Notes: generated by a model from the letters alone, not told the origin. DNA of 64,000 bases from Trichuris trichiura (GCA_037903355.1 JBAJFE010000060.1:310001-374000); one strand, 5' to 3'. Positions 40,501 through 54,074 are shown, counted from the stretch's first letter. Made by a program: numbers and translations.

Positions 40501-41889
40501 TGGATAATTACGCACACTATTAGTGATGCATGAGACTCGCAACTGTTGCATCTTCATATGGGATACTGCAGGAAAATTTCTAAAAAACGGAATCAAAATT
40601 GAAAGGTTGGCAAGAACAACATGTTTTAAGCAATTGCATCACTAAAGATAAACAAATTTCTTTGCTGCCAAAAGTTTCAGATAGAAACAGCAACAAATAG
40701 TTGAAACCATTTTGAGCGGTCCTTGCGACAAGTGAAGTTGTAGAGCAAACTGCATAGCAACGGCTGTATTTTTGCTTAATACTTTCACTGATAAAATGCT
40801 ACACTGCCTTTGTACTTTCCTATTAATTAAGCTTGCTATTTACAACTGCTTAATGTTAACGTAAACCGAATTTATTCAAGTGCAGCCTGCTTCAACAGCA
40901 AGTCTAAATCAAACTGCTGTGTTTAGTCCATGTTAATAAGTAAAAGTATGGAAATATTAACTGTTTAAAGTATTTATGTATTCCTGTTATAAATGTTGTC
41001 ACTGTAAAACTGTTAAAATTTAACTAACGCAACGTGCGAAATTGTGTACCAGATCTTAATACTTCACTGGTGAGCATTAAATTGGCTTCTGGCTCAGAAG
41101 AAAACATTGTCTTAGTGCCATAATCTAAGCGTTCATAAATGAGGTTTCATTTTAGCTTTAGCACGCTTATGAAGTGAATGCAAATTGGGTAAATGTTTTC
41201 ACAGCGATCATTCCATACGACTAGCATCAAGCTGAATAAACAGGAATTTCAGTTTCCAGACGAATTCAGCAGTTTTGCATACCCACCACTGGTCGTTTAC
41301 CCTAAGCAGAGAGTACGCTTTTCCAACTATGTTTAGAATGATACTGACGCTACGGCATGCATACAATCACGCTGTTGACCTAGCGGGCAACACGACATTA
41401 ACGACGGCAGCATGAAATCGGCTGCCACGCAGCTCTCACTGGCTGTTTGCCCACTATTGGTAGTAATTCATTTCCTTTAATGCTACCATTGACAGCGCTG
41501 CGTTTGACTGCCGTCACAGCGGCTAATATTTATTTACTGGCCATTGCAAAGTAGTCAAAGCATTACACAATCTCAACAGCAGTTTTTCACTACTAAGACT
41601 GATGCCGGAGCGTCTGGCTTCATCAACTGTATGAGAGCACATAGAAGAGGTGATTGGTTACCACTATCCTGAACAGCAACTGTGTCACGTGACTTTACGG
41701 TGTGTCCTAATGACTGCCATTGGATGCTGATCGTTTTGGAGGCGGTGGCAAGCTCAGATTGACCAATTAACTCCTGTCATTGTTGTCAACTGACAGCAGA
41801 GCGACCAAGACTCAAAGACGTACTGCACTGAATCGACGGCAACAATTTAGACCTTCTTCCCAACTGCGAGTATTAGTAGTTCAGCGTCC
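34559..41889. other. 7.3-kb stretch without a recognised gene
   Basis: AT-rich sequence upstream of the FoxQ2-type gene. Short open frames (for example 36170-36499 plus, 37195-36935 minus) have no known motif. Small inverted repeats occur, for example an 8-base stem at 39019-39043. An E-box palindrome cacgtg sits near 41686 in the region just upstream of the forkhead gene. Regulatory DNA for the forkhead gene is plausible but not shown. Confidence 0.6.
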
Positions 41890-43266
41890 ATGCTTCCTTG
41901 CACTTTTAATCCTCTACACCCCTCAGCAGGACTGAACTACGCTCCGCAGGCACGTAAGCCTACTCTGTTGGACTTTGACCGTATTCACTTCGGCACCATG
42001 ATGGCGCCTATGCCTATCCCTGGAGGTGGTCTTCTCTCTCCTTACAGCTTACAGGGTCCGTTTGGCAACTGGGATCCTGTCACAGCTGCTACAATGAAGG
42101 CACTCAACTTTGGCATATTTGATGCTCGACATGGCCACTTCATTCAGGAAGAGCCAAAACCACAACACAGTTACATTGGTCTCATTGCGATGGCCATACT
42201 AAGCAGCGTGGACAAAAAAATGGTGCTATGTGATATATACCAATGGATATTAGACCACTACCCATATTTCCGAAGCCGTGGACCAGGTTGGCGTAACAGT
42301 ATCCGTCACAACCTGTCGCTGAACGACTGCTTCATCAAGGCCGGCCGAAGTGCGAATGGAAAGGGTCATTATTGGGCCATACATCCGGCAAATGTGGATG
42401 ACTTTAAAAGAGGTGATTTCAGGAGACGCCGAGCTCAGCGTAAAGTGAGAAAACATATGGGTCTTACCGGCGGGGAAGATGGAGAGGACTCTGATGACAG
42501 CCTGTGTCCATCACCTACCTCTGCGGGCAGACTGTCTAGTGATCACTGCCACGTTGCAGAGTTGTCTAAAGAAAATGAGCTAGAGATAAACTTGAATTGT
42601 CGTTCTGCAATTTCGTCTGAGGAATCCTCAAAGGGTGAACAGCCAGTGAATGGTACTGATCCTCAGGCTGCAGAACCACAGCGTCGCAAACGTCTTTTCG
42701 ATGTGGAAAGTCTACTGGCGCCAGACGCAAAAAGAAATCATTGCTTCAGCAATGTCAGTCAGCAGTATTCTCTTATTAATTCTGAGGAAACTCCCAACGA
42801 TGGCTATTCAAGTCCTTTAAACGGTGCTGGAGCTAAGCTCACCAACGTATATGCAACCGTACCAAGGCAGCAACAAACGCAATCTGGTGCAGAAGCTTCA
42901 GCTATGCTGTTCAATCAAGCTTTATCTGCGTGGAGCTTTAACCCTGCAGCTGTAGCTACTAGAGGAATACCCTACGGATGTTGGCCTTCTCCATCCCATG
43001 TACAAACCACTGGGCAGCAGTGGGCCCAATCAGTGGCAAATATGTCAGCAACCAGTAGCGAACAATTGCCATCATCACTGGCGTCTAAACCTGAGCGACA
43101 CCGGTCACCAAGCCCTTATTCCGCTGCCAAATGGCAGGAGACATTTGCCAAAATCATGGCCCGTTCCTACAATTGGAGAAACAACCCAGTCGTCTCCAAG
43201 GGGACAACTTCAACTGTTTCCGGATCCCAGCATGCAATCGATTCTTCCGCTGGTAGGCATCCGTGA
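41890..43266 (+). CDS. foxQ2: FoxQ2-type forkhead transcription factor, intronless
   Basis: A single open frame of 458 codons. The forkhead DNA-binding domain spans about residues 89-190, with all core blocks: KPQHSYIGLIAMAIL, the recognition helix region WRNSIRHNLSLNDCFIK, and the wing GKGHYWAIHPANVDDFKRGD followed by an Arg-rich tail (RRRRAQRKVRKHMGL). HSYIGLIAMAI plus the HPANVDDFKRGDFRRR block is characteristic of the FoxQ2 class rather than FoxA/D/F. At about 268-278 lies RLFDVESLLAP, an EH1-like Groucho-binding motif expected in FoxQ2 proteins. The rest is low-complexity and Ser-rich. FoxQ2 factors act in anterior and neural patterning in many animals. The first ATG fits the upstream in-frame context. 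The gene stands alone, more than 6 kb from other genes on both sides. Confidence 0.95.
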   Translation: MLPCTFNPLHPSAGLNYAPQARKPTLLDFDRIHFGTMMAPMPIPGGGLLSPYSLQGPFGNWDPVTAATMKALNFGIFDARHGHFIQEEPKPQHSYIGLIAMAILSSVDKKMVLCDIYQWILDHYPYFRSRGPGWRNSIRHNLSLNDCFIKAGRSANGKGHYWAIHPANVDDFKRGDFRRRRAQRKVRKHMGLTGGEDGEDSDDSLCPSPTSAGRLSSDHCHVAELSKENELEINLNCRSAISSEESSKGEQPVNGTDPQAAEPQRRKRLFDVESLLAPDAKRNHCFSNVSQQYSLINSEETPNDGYSSPLNGAGAKLTNVYATVPRQQQTQSGAEASAMLFNQALSAWSFNPAAVATRGIPYGCWPSPSHVQTTGQQWAQSVANMSATSSEQLPSSLASKPERHRSPSPYSAAKWQETFAKIMARSYNWRNNPVVSKGTTSTVSGSQHAIDSSAGRHP

Positions 43267-46200
43267 ATGACAAAGCTTTTATATAGTGTTTTCATATCAA
43301 TTCGTTTCATTAGACGTTCGTTCTGTGCCTTTGGTGTTGGGCCCATCCTTATAAAACTTAATTTACTTTAAACATTTTGCCTTTGTAAAGCGCTGAAGGA
43401 GCTATGTTTGGAGCTTCACTTTTTTTTAACTCTTGAAATGGCAACTGATGTGCGCAACTTTGTCTACAGTAATTCTTGAGAATAACTAGAGCCTCTGAGG
43501 ATCCATCGCCAGCAAAGGGGAAAATTAGGTGCTCGCTAGTCAAACGATCAGGATGCTCAATGTGAAACCGCTTAAGCGAGCTGGTAATGCTGCGCGGTGT
43601 GAAAAGCGTTTGATGAACAACTTTCAAGACGACTTCATCTGGTAATTGGGCTCGTTAATCTAATTGATAGCCGCCACGGTGTCCAGGCGGGCTGTTTAGC
43701 TCTAGTCTGTCGATCAGCGTCTCGAAAAATGGCACACTGAAGGGTGGAACATCAATCAAAGCTCCTGTAATCAGCAGCAGCTACAAATTGTTTTATAAAT
43801 AATTTCCATCGCCTTCAATGTTACCAATCGATCTGGTGCTCTGTGATCGATTCTGCACCCTCTAACGGAGGTCAGAAACATTTTCTCACAGGAGGCCTGA
43901 AATCCGCTGCTTAAGTTTATGTTTGTCCTTTTCACAAAGTGGATAAAATATGCAATAAGTAGATAGATAAAGCGTATTATGCCCTCTGTCATCTTAACTT
44001 CAGGAACAATAGATCTTGGACAGATGCGTTAATTGAAAGTCCCTCAGCTCCTAATGTTTGGCGTTGTTATCAATTGATGAATGAACGCTGATGGGGATAG
44101 CAGTCCAATGATTTAACACAAAGGATGACGGTGTTTGAAAAGACTTCTTTTGCTAGCGGATCGAAGCGGTCACGGTGAACGCTTCTGAACCCAATGGCTG
44201 AACAGTTGTAACGGAAAAGAGTTCCATTCTGACAAAGCACAGTTCAGTTCTGTTGCTTCTAGGCAGGCAGCTGATTGTATTTTTCCTAGTAAGGCTATAT
44301 GGCACGGTGAATTTGTGTCAAATATTTATCAGCAACTGTGAATTGCATAGGGACGATCAGTTGAACAGAGCTGCAATAGCAGTAGCCAACAACGTATACG
44401 GAGGTGACACTGTTTCATTTGGTAAGCAGGTGAACTTTGTCAACAGAAACACATGGACTAAACAAACCAAGATGTACACTAAATGTCCTTCGTGTAGCAT
44501 TGAAACGTTTGTTCCCGCTCGGAGAAGCTATTGAGATATTTGTTGCGACACTTTTCCGTGGCACTTCAGCAGGCTGGGCAAGTTTAATAGTGATGGATGA
44601 ATAGGAAAAGAAAGGAGTTCATCCGTGCATTACAGTAAGATAGTCTTCTATAGCAGAAACCACCTTTGGGCGTCAATTAGCCCACGCAAACGGCCAACAA
44701 TGGCAGGCTGTTCCTCTGTGGCCACTTTTGTGGCAAAACAGGGTGGCGGCGAGGACTGCGTACACAATAGACGATTGTTGATCAGCCGCCTTCAAATTCT
44801 CTCTTTCGTGTTTGTACTCATCGAAGGACTAAATTGAAAGCGACTTGGTTACAAATAGTGCCAACAATGGGCACCGCGATGACGGTGACCCAAACGTCAG
44901 TGTTGCAAATAAACAAACGCCGCTCTGGTCTAGTGAAACCGGCACGATCCGAGCTGGTCGTTCGGTTGGCAATGGTTGCAACGAGCAGTTTCAGAATGAC
45001 CAATGCCACAACCACTTCAGCTAGAACCGTTCGCAGGAAAATATCCTTAAAACATAGCGGACGATGGGAAAATCACCTAATAGATGGGACGCAACTGACA
45101 ACTTTTTGTTGTAACCAAAAGATATTCACAGCTATGATACCCTTTGGATCAGTATGGGAGGGAAACGTTCCGGCTAATCTGTAACTAAGGTTGCTTCTTG
45201 TTTGCCAGCGATTAAAGGCAAAAGAATTGCTTCCATTTCTGCTGTCATCTTTGTGTGACGGGTGGTCAAATTAAGGCACTGTGATAAATCTAGTTGCCGT
45301 TCATCTTGTCGTCGCTCCACAAGTGAATAGCTCTTGACACGGTGAAGAGCTGTTAACGTCTCTTGCCTAACCCATATAGCAATTGACTGGCGAGTCGATT
45401 CCTGCAGTCCAGCTCCACGCTGTAGCATTGTCTAAAATAATCGCGCTCATCAGGTTGTTAATAGTCCAGTTTCCACTAAGGTGACTTGCCATTGACCATT
45501 GTGCTACCTATACCAGGGTCACGATGGGACGCGACCAGTGCGCATTCCAATGGTATTCAATAGGTTGAATTAGCAGACATCGGGAGGTCCACTCTCATCA
45601 TCTGCTGACACTCCCTTTATTATTTCAGTTGTTCCAAGTTTGTCCTATTAGAAAACCATGTTTGTTTACTCCCTAGGGTATGGCAGCGATTGCAACACGC
45701 CACAATGGCCTGTTGGTTGCAAACATTCCATTCGCGAGAAACATTCTGTCTTTATCTTTTGGCTAACTGCCGTTTTGTAGAAAGCTTCCACGGAAGCAGA
45801 TACTGTAGTTCGGATGGGCGGTCGTCACAGTCTGTTTACTCATCTTAAGGCGAGCATAACTAATGCATCATTCTGAAGCCACAAATGCCAGTGTCCAGCT
45901 GGCTGACTAAAAGCGGATGAGCTCACGGCTCTCCAGAAACCGGAAAATCCTGCTGCTAATGAAAGATAATTTAGGATGATGACAATGTTCTTGTTTATTA
46001 GGAGAACGTTGTCTCAGTCCAAATCAGTGGCACCCCTCAGCTGCAAGCGTGGATAGTCAACCTTCACGCTGGTTAGCATTCATACTGCTTGCCCATTGTG
46101 AAAGCTTCAGGCAGGGAGCCTAGTGGCTTTTCGAGGACACTGTTAAGTAAATGTTGTCATCTGGACAGAATCTGTCTGTTTTTGCTGGCAATGGACTTCG

Positions 46201-49200
46201 TGGTGATTCTCAGCGGGTATGAGGACGCCCTTGACGACGAGCGATTTTTCTGTGGCCATGTTTGGCCTACGTCCCGCTGATGACCATACGCCTTGGCCCT
46301 TTAGACCGTTGTGATTAGCAACTGGACGTTCTTGTAGGAACTCGTTGCACGATTAACCTCTGAGGCCGCACTCCGGGTTCATGCCGGGATTTTCAGCTTC
46401 TCCAGGAGAGGTTGTTCGACGAACCTGGTTTGCCGCTTCGATTGCGCAGATGCATCAGATCAACTCCGCCAGATCGCTTCGATTCAGACTATGAAAGGGA
46501 GTTCAGAATTATGACCTATTGATAGCCTGACTGAGTGGACAAACAATGTTCACACGAACTCACTACATATTGCAAACTTGCAATCTTTTGCTGAACGGCT
46601 TTGCAAGACCGACTGTCCAGCTAGGGAGAAACGAAATCGCCGTGAATGCCTGTTAATTGGACACCTGTGATTGATTGCGGCGCCTAATCGCGCCAAGTCT
46701 ATGTAAGCGACCACCGTTGATATTAACTATTGACAGCTATGAATTATGGTGAACGTTTGCTGTGTATATAGCCAAAATGTAGATGCACCATTCATACGCT
46801 GCATGTTGGTTTCAAAGTATGGAAAACAATCAGTCTAGCAGCAGCTACCCCTAAAGCGGCAGGAAGTAATGATTAATCCAGTATGCACACAAACTTAACT
46901 TATGTGTGATCAACACTTAAGAAGTAAATTGAAGAGGCCGAGCACAATGTCGCCTTTCCAAGTAAGCGACGTAAGAAAAGTGCAAAATTTACTGGCCAAA
47001 ACTAAGTGATGCTCCCTGAGGCAACGTAGGAACAATAAAATCCAGTTTGTATGCTTCAGTTTTGCCCTGTATCTTTAATGCGAAGATGAAAATTTTTGTC
47101 CTTCAATTCTGTGGATTCGACTTTGCTTTTTCAAACTGCTGCAATTAGCCTCTCCTATGAAGGACACGGGGAAATTGGTTGAACAAGGCCGTGGCATGTA
47201 GGTTCGTCGAACTCGCACATAGTTAGCAATGCGTCTTTTCATTCGAACGCGGCGATGAGACCAATACCACAGTTCCAGTTGTGCATGCGCTTTCTGCCCT
47301 CTACCTATTTAGCAAAGCCACCCGTTGCTATTCTCCAATATCTACTGCAAACACATTTTACATTGAAGCTCATTTTGGCATTTCGTATAAAATAAAAGCT
47401 GAAGGAATTTCTACCCTCTTCGTGGAAACGAAGAAGCTGTGCGAAGTCAAGAAAAGCTTGGAAAAAAGAAATGTCGAACTGCTCTTAACTTCAACCTAGC
47501 AACTCTGTCGAAGCTTTGGATTTCTGGTACATTAAAACACAACTTTAGGCTACATTTTGTATACTCTAAATGGCTTACTTGCCAATTTATCGTTACTGGA
47601 TGTGGGCATACAAGTACAAACCTTTAAAGCGCTTGAAAGGGATGCACCTAGACATCATGTAAAGGTCACGTATGAACGTTAATTTCAAGCGCTGTGCGTT
47701 TTCGGACATTAAGTTTTCTCAAATTCAAGTTCACTAACTGGGATCCTCTGTCCACCACAACACGCCCACTAGCCAAATTAGTAATGTATCACCTAATGAG
47801 AACAAAGCGTTTGATTCCTTCTGCACTTACGAAAACCAATTCCTAATGAAAATAACTGCCTTTTTATGCAGCTGACTAAAAATATGATTGTTTACACACA
47901 CTTGCACAATTATCATTGTATGCCACGAAACTTCACTGAGTCCACCGCTGAGGTGAGACGTTATTTACTTTTAAACCAACCTGTTTATTGCAGCATTTAA
48001 GTAGTGGGCAGGAGAAGATTTTGATTTAATTTTCAGGTGGTTTCTCAACATTTAAACCAATACATGGCAATTAACTTGCGCGCAAATGGAATGGCCATTA
48101 AGGCCCGTACTGCAAACCTGTACAACTGCTTTCAGTGATAATAGCACTATACTAATGCTTATTATGAGGCATTTTAGCGCATAATGCTTTCAAAAGCATA
48201 CTAAAACAACAGAGAACTGTTATTGCATGAAGCAGGTACATTTCGAAGACTATTATTAATACAATACCAACTGTACGTTTAAAGGAAGATATAAGTACTT
48301 TTAATTCCTATGGAGAACTTACCCTTCAGGTTACTCCAACAATCCCTTGTAACAATTTTATTTTGTAAATAAAAGAACGTAGAACTTAAAGACTGAGCCA
48401 GCGAAAGGTCATCTGGAATAAGTTTCTTGAATTAGTTTGAGTTCATGAAGGAGAGTGAAGAAATGTTCAACATGTTGTCACAACGAAAATCTAATTTACG
48501 ATACTGCGTCAGTTAGGTGACGATAAAATGAAAATGTCATCAAAACTTTATTTTGGTGCATAGGCAGAACGATTAACGTCACTTTGAAGGATAAACTGAC
48601 CGCTGGCAGGGCTGCCGTTCAAACGGTAAGTTATAATCAATCATTACTTGATCCTCGTTTCCTGTATTTTTCCTATGAGCAAAAGCTGCCATTCGGTAGG
48701 TCTTATATGTACATTTGGAAACCCATGCCGAAGGAATGCTCATCATGGCAACTTACAATCCAAATTCCTGTCACATTGGGTTGTTATTGTCCATTACAAA
48801 TGGATTTTTACCATTCAGCCTTATCACTGTTTCCGGAATGGCCATGAACTGCACTGAGGTGTCTCCTTAAATTGCGAAATGCTGTCATCACAAGGACAAT
48901 CATTTCGCATTGAATATAATCTTATTTGTTAGCTTGACAAGTTAGTAAGTTGAGTGCTTGGAAGTATTGTACAGCGCGGGGATACGCGGCAGTGCAGAAA
49001 TACTCAAAGGTTCTAACATTCAACCCGCTATTCCAACTTTCTGTCATGTTCCGACGTAATCATATATCGTAAAATCTCTTGACATTTGAAGAGTGTGAAC
49101 AACTTGTTTTACAGTAGCTGAATGTTGAAAAGAATGGCAGAAGCGTTTTTTCAAGCAAGGAGCTGTTGATGAACTATTATTCAGTGGAGGAATTGGAACT

Positions 49201-49323
49201 CAAGAAATCCACTTCAGGCTGCAAAATATTTTGCCAGGAGGAAACCTTATGTTGAAACCAAATGAAGTTTTGAACGGAAGAATTTCAGTGGAAGAAGAAA
49301 CTTGTGATGAGTTTTGTTGACCA
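43267..49323. other. 6-kb stretch downstream of the forkhead gene
   Basis: No recognisable coding region. Base composition around 44-46.7 kb is less AT-rich and many short frames occur on both strands, but none carries a motif and I could not assemble exons. It may be old transposon debris or regulatory sequence. Confidence 0.5.
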
Positions 49324-49750
49324 GTTGAGATAACCTCAGAGAAGAATATTGCGGCAGTTGAGAAGTTAGTTGTAGAAAACAGAAGGGCCTTAGTCGCAGA
49401 AATCATGCGCCATTTTAAGCCTTCGTGTGGTATCTTTGAAAGAATTCAGGAGAACAGTCTGTGAATTTCAAAGATCATAGCACGATGAGTCCCCCAAACT
49501 TTTTCATTATTTGCGAAGGAACTTCAGGTTGGTTATATGAAAGGAATTTCGCGGTTCTTCCGGGAATTTGAAAAGATCTTTCTGCAGCGCCTTGCATGTG
49601 CTGATGAGTTGTGAATTAATCGTGATGAATCAGAGTCTCAAGAACAAAGCAGGACGCGGAAAACCATACAGTCTATAGTACCAATCAGGTTACGGAACGG
49701 AAACATTATAGGCACAGTTTTCTGGAGTGTAGAAGGTGAATCGTACTAAC
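49324..49750 (+). pseudogene. Decayed mariner-family transposase fragment
   Basis: In one plus-strand frame the translation follows mariner transposases in order. It begins with the helix-turn-helix linker block SEKNIAAVEKLVVENRR. Next comes a region ending NSL with a stop at 49462, then IAR-stop-VPQTF where active copies have RWVP, then FLQRL..ADE where they have the first catalytic Asp (DE) context. The block GTVFWSVEG follows. Several stops (49462, 49483, 49611 and around 49747) interrupt it in the same frame, typical of TGG-to-TGA decay. The 5' part and the terminal inverted repeats were not found. It is not functional. Confidence 0.75.
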
Positions 49751-52700
49751 CGAGTATTTTAAACGAAGCGTAATTACTGCAGGCCACTATCAGGCCAACT
49801 TGCTAATCCAAAGGCGCAAATCAGGAAAGGAGATAGGCACGGGGACAACCTGACTAGGAATTGTGCTCAGGCAAGACATCGCGCTATTGCGGAAGTTGTA
49901 ATTTGCCGTCACGCATGATCGCGGGTTCCTTTTGCTGAGTCACCTACTTTACAGTTCGAAGATGTCATTCAGCGACTATTCTCTGCCAGGAAATTTTAGA
50001 GACGAGGTTCATGGATGAAAATGAGCTCCGCGTGAGTTGCTTTCAATCGCTTGACAAAAGCTTCTCTTAGAACGACTTTAAGAATTTTAAGTCTCGACGA
50101 GACAAGTATACTGAGGTTGAAAGGCGTTATATTTGATCGTAGTAAAGTATCACTGCGCTGAGGTCTCCTGGAAGCTGTCAAGGCTGGTAAAAATGGGTAA
50201 CTGTATGCACCACAGCCTCTTAATTTCAATGAACAAGTATGGAGCTTGTGCCATAACTTAACTGCATGTGAACAGGATTAAGTTTCATGAATGAGAAATC
50301 GACTTAAAATTATTTGAGTATCAAAGTGCTTCTGCCCAGTAATGACGCAAGTGTAGTTGTAGAGAGGAACGGTCATTTCCATAATCGATCAGTCACGCGG
50401 GTCAATTCGATTGCGGGTACTTATAGGGTCAATGAAAACGTTGACCCTATAAGTACCCGCAAATCGTTTGTGTATGCCTTTATCGGTGCAACTCTTCATG
50501 CATTCCATTTTTATAAATCAGTAAATATCCCACTGCTGTGCACTTCTTTTTGACAGATTGAGTGTAAGTCACTTGACCATGAGAGCGTTAATTCTTGAAG
50601 GCTATGAAGCTCTAATAATGAGCAAAGGGAACATAGCAAGCAGTATTTAAGCTTACAATAAGCTCTTAAATGTTGCTGGCTTGGTTTGCAGTTTAAGTAA
50701 GGTTGTTTAAACAGCTCACGTAACGTTCAGTATTGTTAGGAAATATGATTACGGGAGGCTATCTTAAAGGTCAACGTGAAAGTGTCGCACAGGTGGGGAG
50801 GTTCGTTTTCCCAACCTGTCAGGCTTATTGTCACCTCAATGTGCACTGCAGGATTCGACCGCATGACAAATCTTTGGTATTGTATGACTAAGCGGGAGGG
50901 CAGTGCAGCTCCTTTTTCCGTTATAGTCTCGCTTTCAGCGTTAGTTCGCTTTGTTCCGGTAAAACGGGACTGATAATCAGATTGATCGAAAATTAATGGG
51001 CTTTAACACTCAGTCCATTGTTGGCTGCAGAGTTGCAGCGCCAATCCAGGCCACTTGAATGCTCAGCTCATTCAAGCTGGAGTGTGCAAAGTTTGTCCAA
51101 TTGCCCAATTCTGTTTTTGCCTGCTGACAATGGCTGATGAATAGGGTTCGGTTTGCATGGCCTCGACGTCAACAATGGAAAGCATGTACGATCAGCGGGG
51201 CATTGTGGAGCAAAAATGCGACACAAATAAACGCCACTTCACATTTATGGCCTGGCATAATCGACGCTGACCCACGTCCTCACCACGTTTCCATGAACGG
51301 CATTGTGAACCAGTTGGCGTTTCGATCACGTTGCCAACCGCCATAGAACGACGTGTTGAAATAGACAAATGTTGTTCTATAGTTCTCTGAAGGTGGTAAT
51401 GTCCGCTTCCCATTTCAGGATGAACCATTCTTTCTCTTGCCCTTCAGGGTCACGTTTGGGTCGAGTGAATCTTTCGGTACACCTTCACCATATCTTTCCT
51501 ATTATTCTATTAAGAACTTCCGGTACGATCGCTCTTAACAAAGCAATTGACAGTTATGCAGCAGAATTCTTTAACCATGATAAAGCAATTACGAAGTTGA
51601 AGACTCGAATCAATATCCATTATCAGCAGAATGCATGGGTCACCAGTTACACTAAATGCAGCAACTCATCCTTAATGCTATGAACTGATAAAAGCCAATA
51701 GCATAAAAGTGAGTACTTGCCTTCAACCCCAATGCCAAACATATTCCAAATTGACACATAAATATTCAGTTATTAAGAGTTTTAATACTATTTCAGTCGC
51801 TTTGGAAACGTGAAAGTAGACAGTTTACTCAAAATAGCGTTTCTGAAATTGTGAAAATACAGCACGGCTAGTTTATTGTAGCCTCAGGAGGTAAGCTTTG
51901 GGCGTAATTCCTATAAAAGTGGATGCGCATTTTTCATTAGAAGCAAAGCTGTTCAGGGGATAATGACTTATGATCCTACGCAGTGATCTGAACATGCCCT
52001 CATTCTAATGCTTTCATTTATACTTGATTTTCAATCTTCAGATTAAAAAACAAGTTACGGAAGATCATCTGCGCAAAATGAGGCTGAAATAGATAAAGTT
52101 GTTCCTTGCTTCGAGATGGCAATTACAAACTGTGCCAGAAGGTGCAATCTGGCGAGCATGCAGGATTATGCATTCCGACTTTCTAGGTAAGCTCCTCTTC
52201 TATGTGTTAAACATAATACGAAAGCACGCTTTCAATTTTCAACGGAATAAAAGTTTTAGACATGTCAGCTGTAGTTCTAGTACTAGTTCAGAGGACCATG
52301 CGTGATGGCATTACGCAGTTGTTCAAAAATTAATACTTGACAGCCGGGTGGCGGTCATTCCATTACTTCGCATTTTAGCCTGCTATTAGTAAAAAGTTGG
52401 ACGAGAAGAGATTTTTAACTTTGTTACGACTTAAAAGCTCTGCTGGAGCTCAATCTTGTATCCCTTCAGTACTATGAGACAATGCGCTCAAATATCATTA
52501 CATAAAGTTATACCTTCAGAAGAGTCTGTGCGAATAAAATGTTTAGCCGCAGGTCAATTAAATTTTAATTCCAGTGATTAGGAAATACATAATTATTAGC
52601 TCGGTTGAATGGACGCATTTTGCCAAATCATTAATCGTGAAGTAGCCCTTACACTTGCAAATAAAAATTGATTTTGAAGGCATGTGAATTCTTCATTACA

Positions 52701-53463
52701 TACTACATGATAACGCGGGACCATTTCTTTCATCTCTTTGAAGCTACCTGTTTCCATTGATAAGGGACCACTTGAAGCTATTAATATTAATGTATAATCA
52801 ATTTCAGAAGAGTGAATGACCGTAACAGTAACAGGGTTTTTGTAAGCTGCTGCAATTGAAAGCATGATGACTGACTGAAAATTAGCAGAATCACTTTCAT
52901 TAAATCACCCATTCACCACAATGAGAAGTTTTGAAATTAGTTTTATGTAAAATAACGAGGAAAAATAAAAATTAAAACCTGGAGTATTTAACAAACTGAA
53001 CGTACGTGTAAACGGCAGTAGCAGTCCACATGTTTTGGTTGCTGAAACGTTGCAGTTTCGAAGCAACCACCAGATGTAAGTAAAACCGCGTTAGCGTATA
53101 ACTTCCAATAGCATCTCTCTTAAATGTTAAGATCTGAACGAAAACCACGCTCAAATTTTCGAAAATGCTGTATCACTTTACATCAAACAACTTTGCTTAA
53201 ATGTATACAGACTGCTTCTTTCATTGCTTTAACAGAATTTTATCAACGTCGAGCAACTGCTTTCTCTAATCCAATGGACGTTTCGAGCTGAATCCAGCGA
53301 AGCAGTTTTTTAAAAGGAGCTATTGGTTTTCACAAGGATTCCTTGTAAACATTGATAGCTGATTCTGCTGTTACTCAGCTGTTTCTGAGATAACTTGAAT
53401 CTATGTGCTCACAAAATATTTGTATTGTGCAATTCATTTTCTGCAAATTCATTTGCTTGTGAA
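49751..53463. other. Non-coding stretch with one perfect hairpin
   Basis: No recognised gene. Apart from the hairpin at 50411-50462 (listed separately) only short motif-free frames are seen. The first few hundred bases probably belong to the decayed mariner copy. Confidence 0.5.
50411..50462. repeat. 22-bp perfect hairpin with 8-base loop
   Basis: ttgcgggtacttatagggtc plus two more bases (50411-50432) is followed by an 8-base loop and its exact reverse complement (50441-50462). With a one-base bulge the stem extends a few bases further (cgat/atcg). It could be the core of a small fold-back element or the stem of a small-RNA precursor. Perfect pairing favours a repeat or endo-siRNA source over a microRNA, which usually has mismatches. 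Confidence 0.7.
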
Positions 53464-53610
53464 TTTCATAGTAGATCTTCAGATTCACGGGTTTGGCCTG
53501 TTGGATGTATCTATAAATAAACTTCAAAGTGCCCTACTAGGGCACTTTGAAGTTTATTTACAGATACATCCAACAGGCCAAACCCGTGAATCTGAAGATC
53601 TACTATGAAA
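53464..53610. repeat. 147-bp near-perfect palindrome
   Basis: Two 72-base arms (53464-53535 and 53539-53610) centre on position 53537 with a 3-base loop. I see a single mismatch (tctata versus the complement of tacaga, near 53514). The open frames on both strands here (to 53608 plus and from 53750 minus) are mirror images caused by the palindrome. Such a tight palindrome is unstable in most genomes, so it is probably young. Confidence 0.85.
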
Positions 53611-54074
53611 CTATTCAAGCCTGTTAAAAGACATCCTGTCTTTCGAAATGCTTGTGAATTAACAAATAATGTTAGATACGCAATAGAACTTTCTAACTGC
53701 AAAAAGCTGTTAGCAGTGTTCACCATTGAGTTGCGTAATGCGCAAGTCAATAAATACTATGCTGCTTTATTTTCAGTTTATTCATTCTTGGGAATCGTAA
53801 TGTGCACGTCTGACCAAACTTTGAATCCCAAACTCAGTGTGATATAGACTGACAAGGTGCATGATTGTAAGGTTCACATGGGACGGGTGCTGGAGTTAAA
53901 AGTAATGAAAAACTGTCGTCAGATGCAACGTTCATCTTCTAAGTTATGAAGATTTATTACCAGTGTTATGATAACAATTGCATTAATTTTAACATTATGT
54001 TTAGAAAATGGATAGCAATATTAAAAATGCAACCATCTAAGAGCTGCATAAGTACGCACATTCATGTGCATAAC

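Noticed and set aside
42998..43270. 90-codon plus-strand frame inside the forkhead gene
   Set aside because: Shadow of the forkhead frame.
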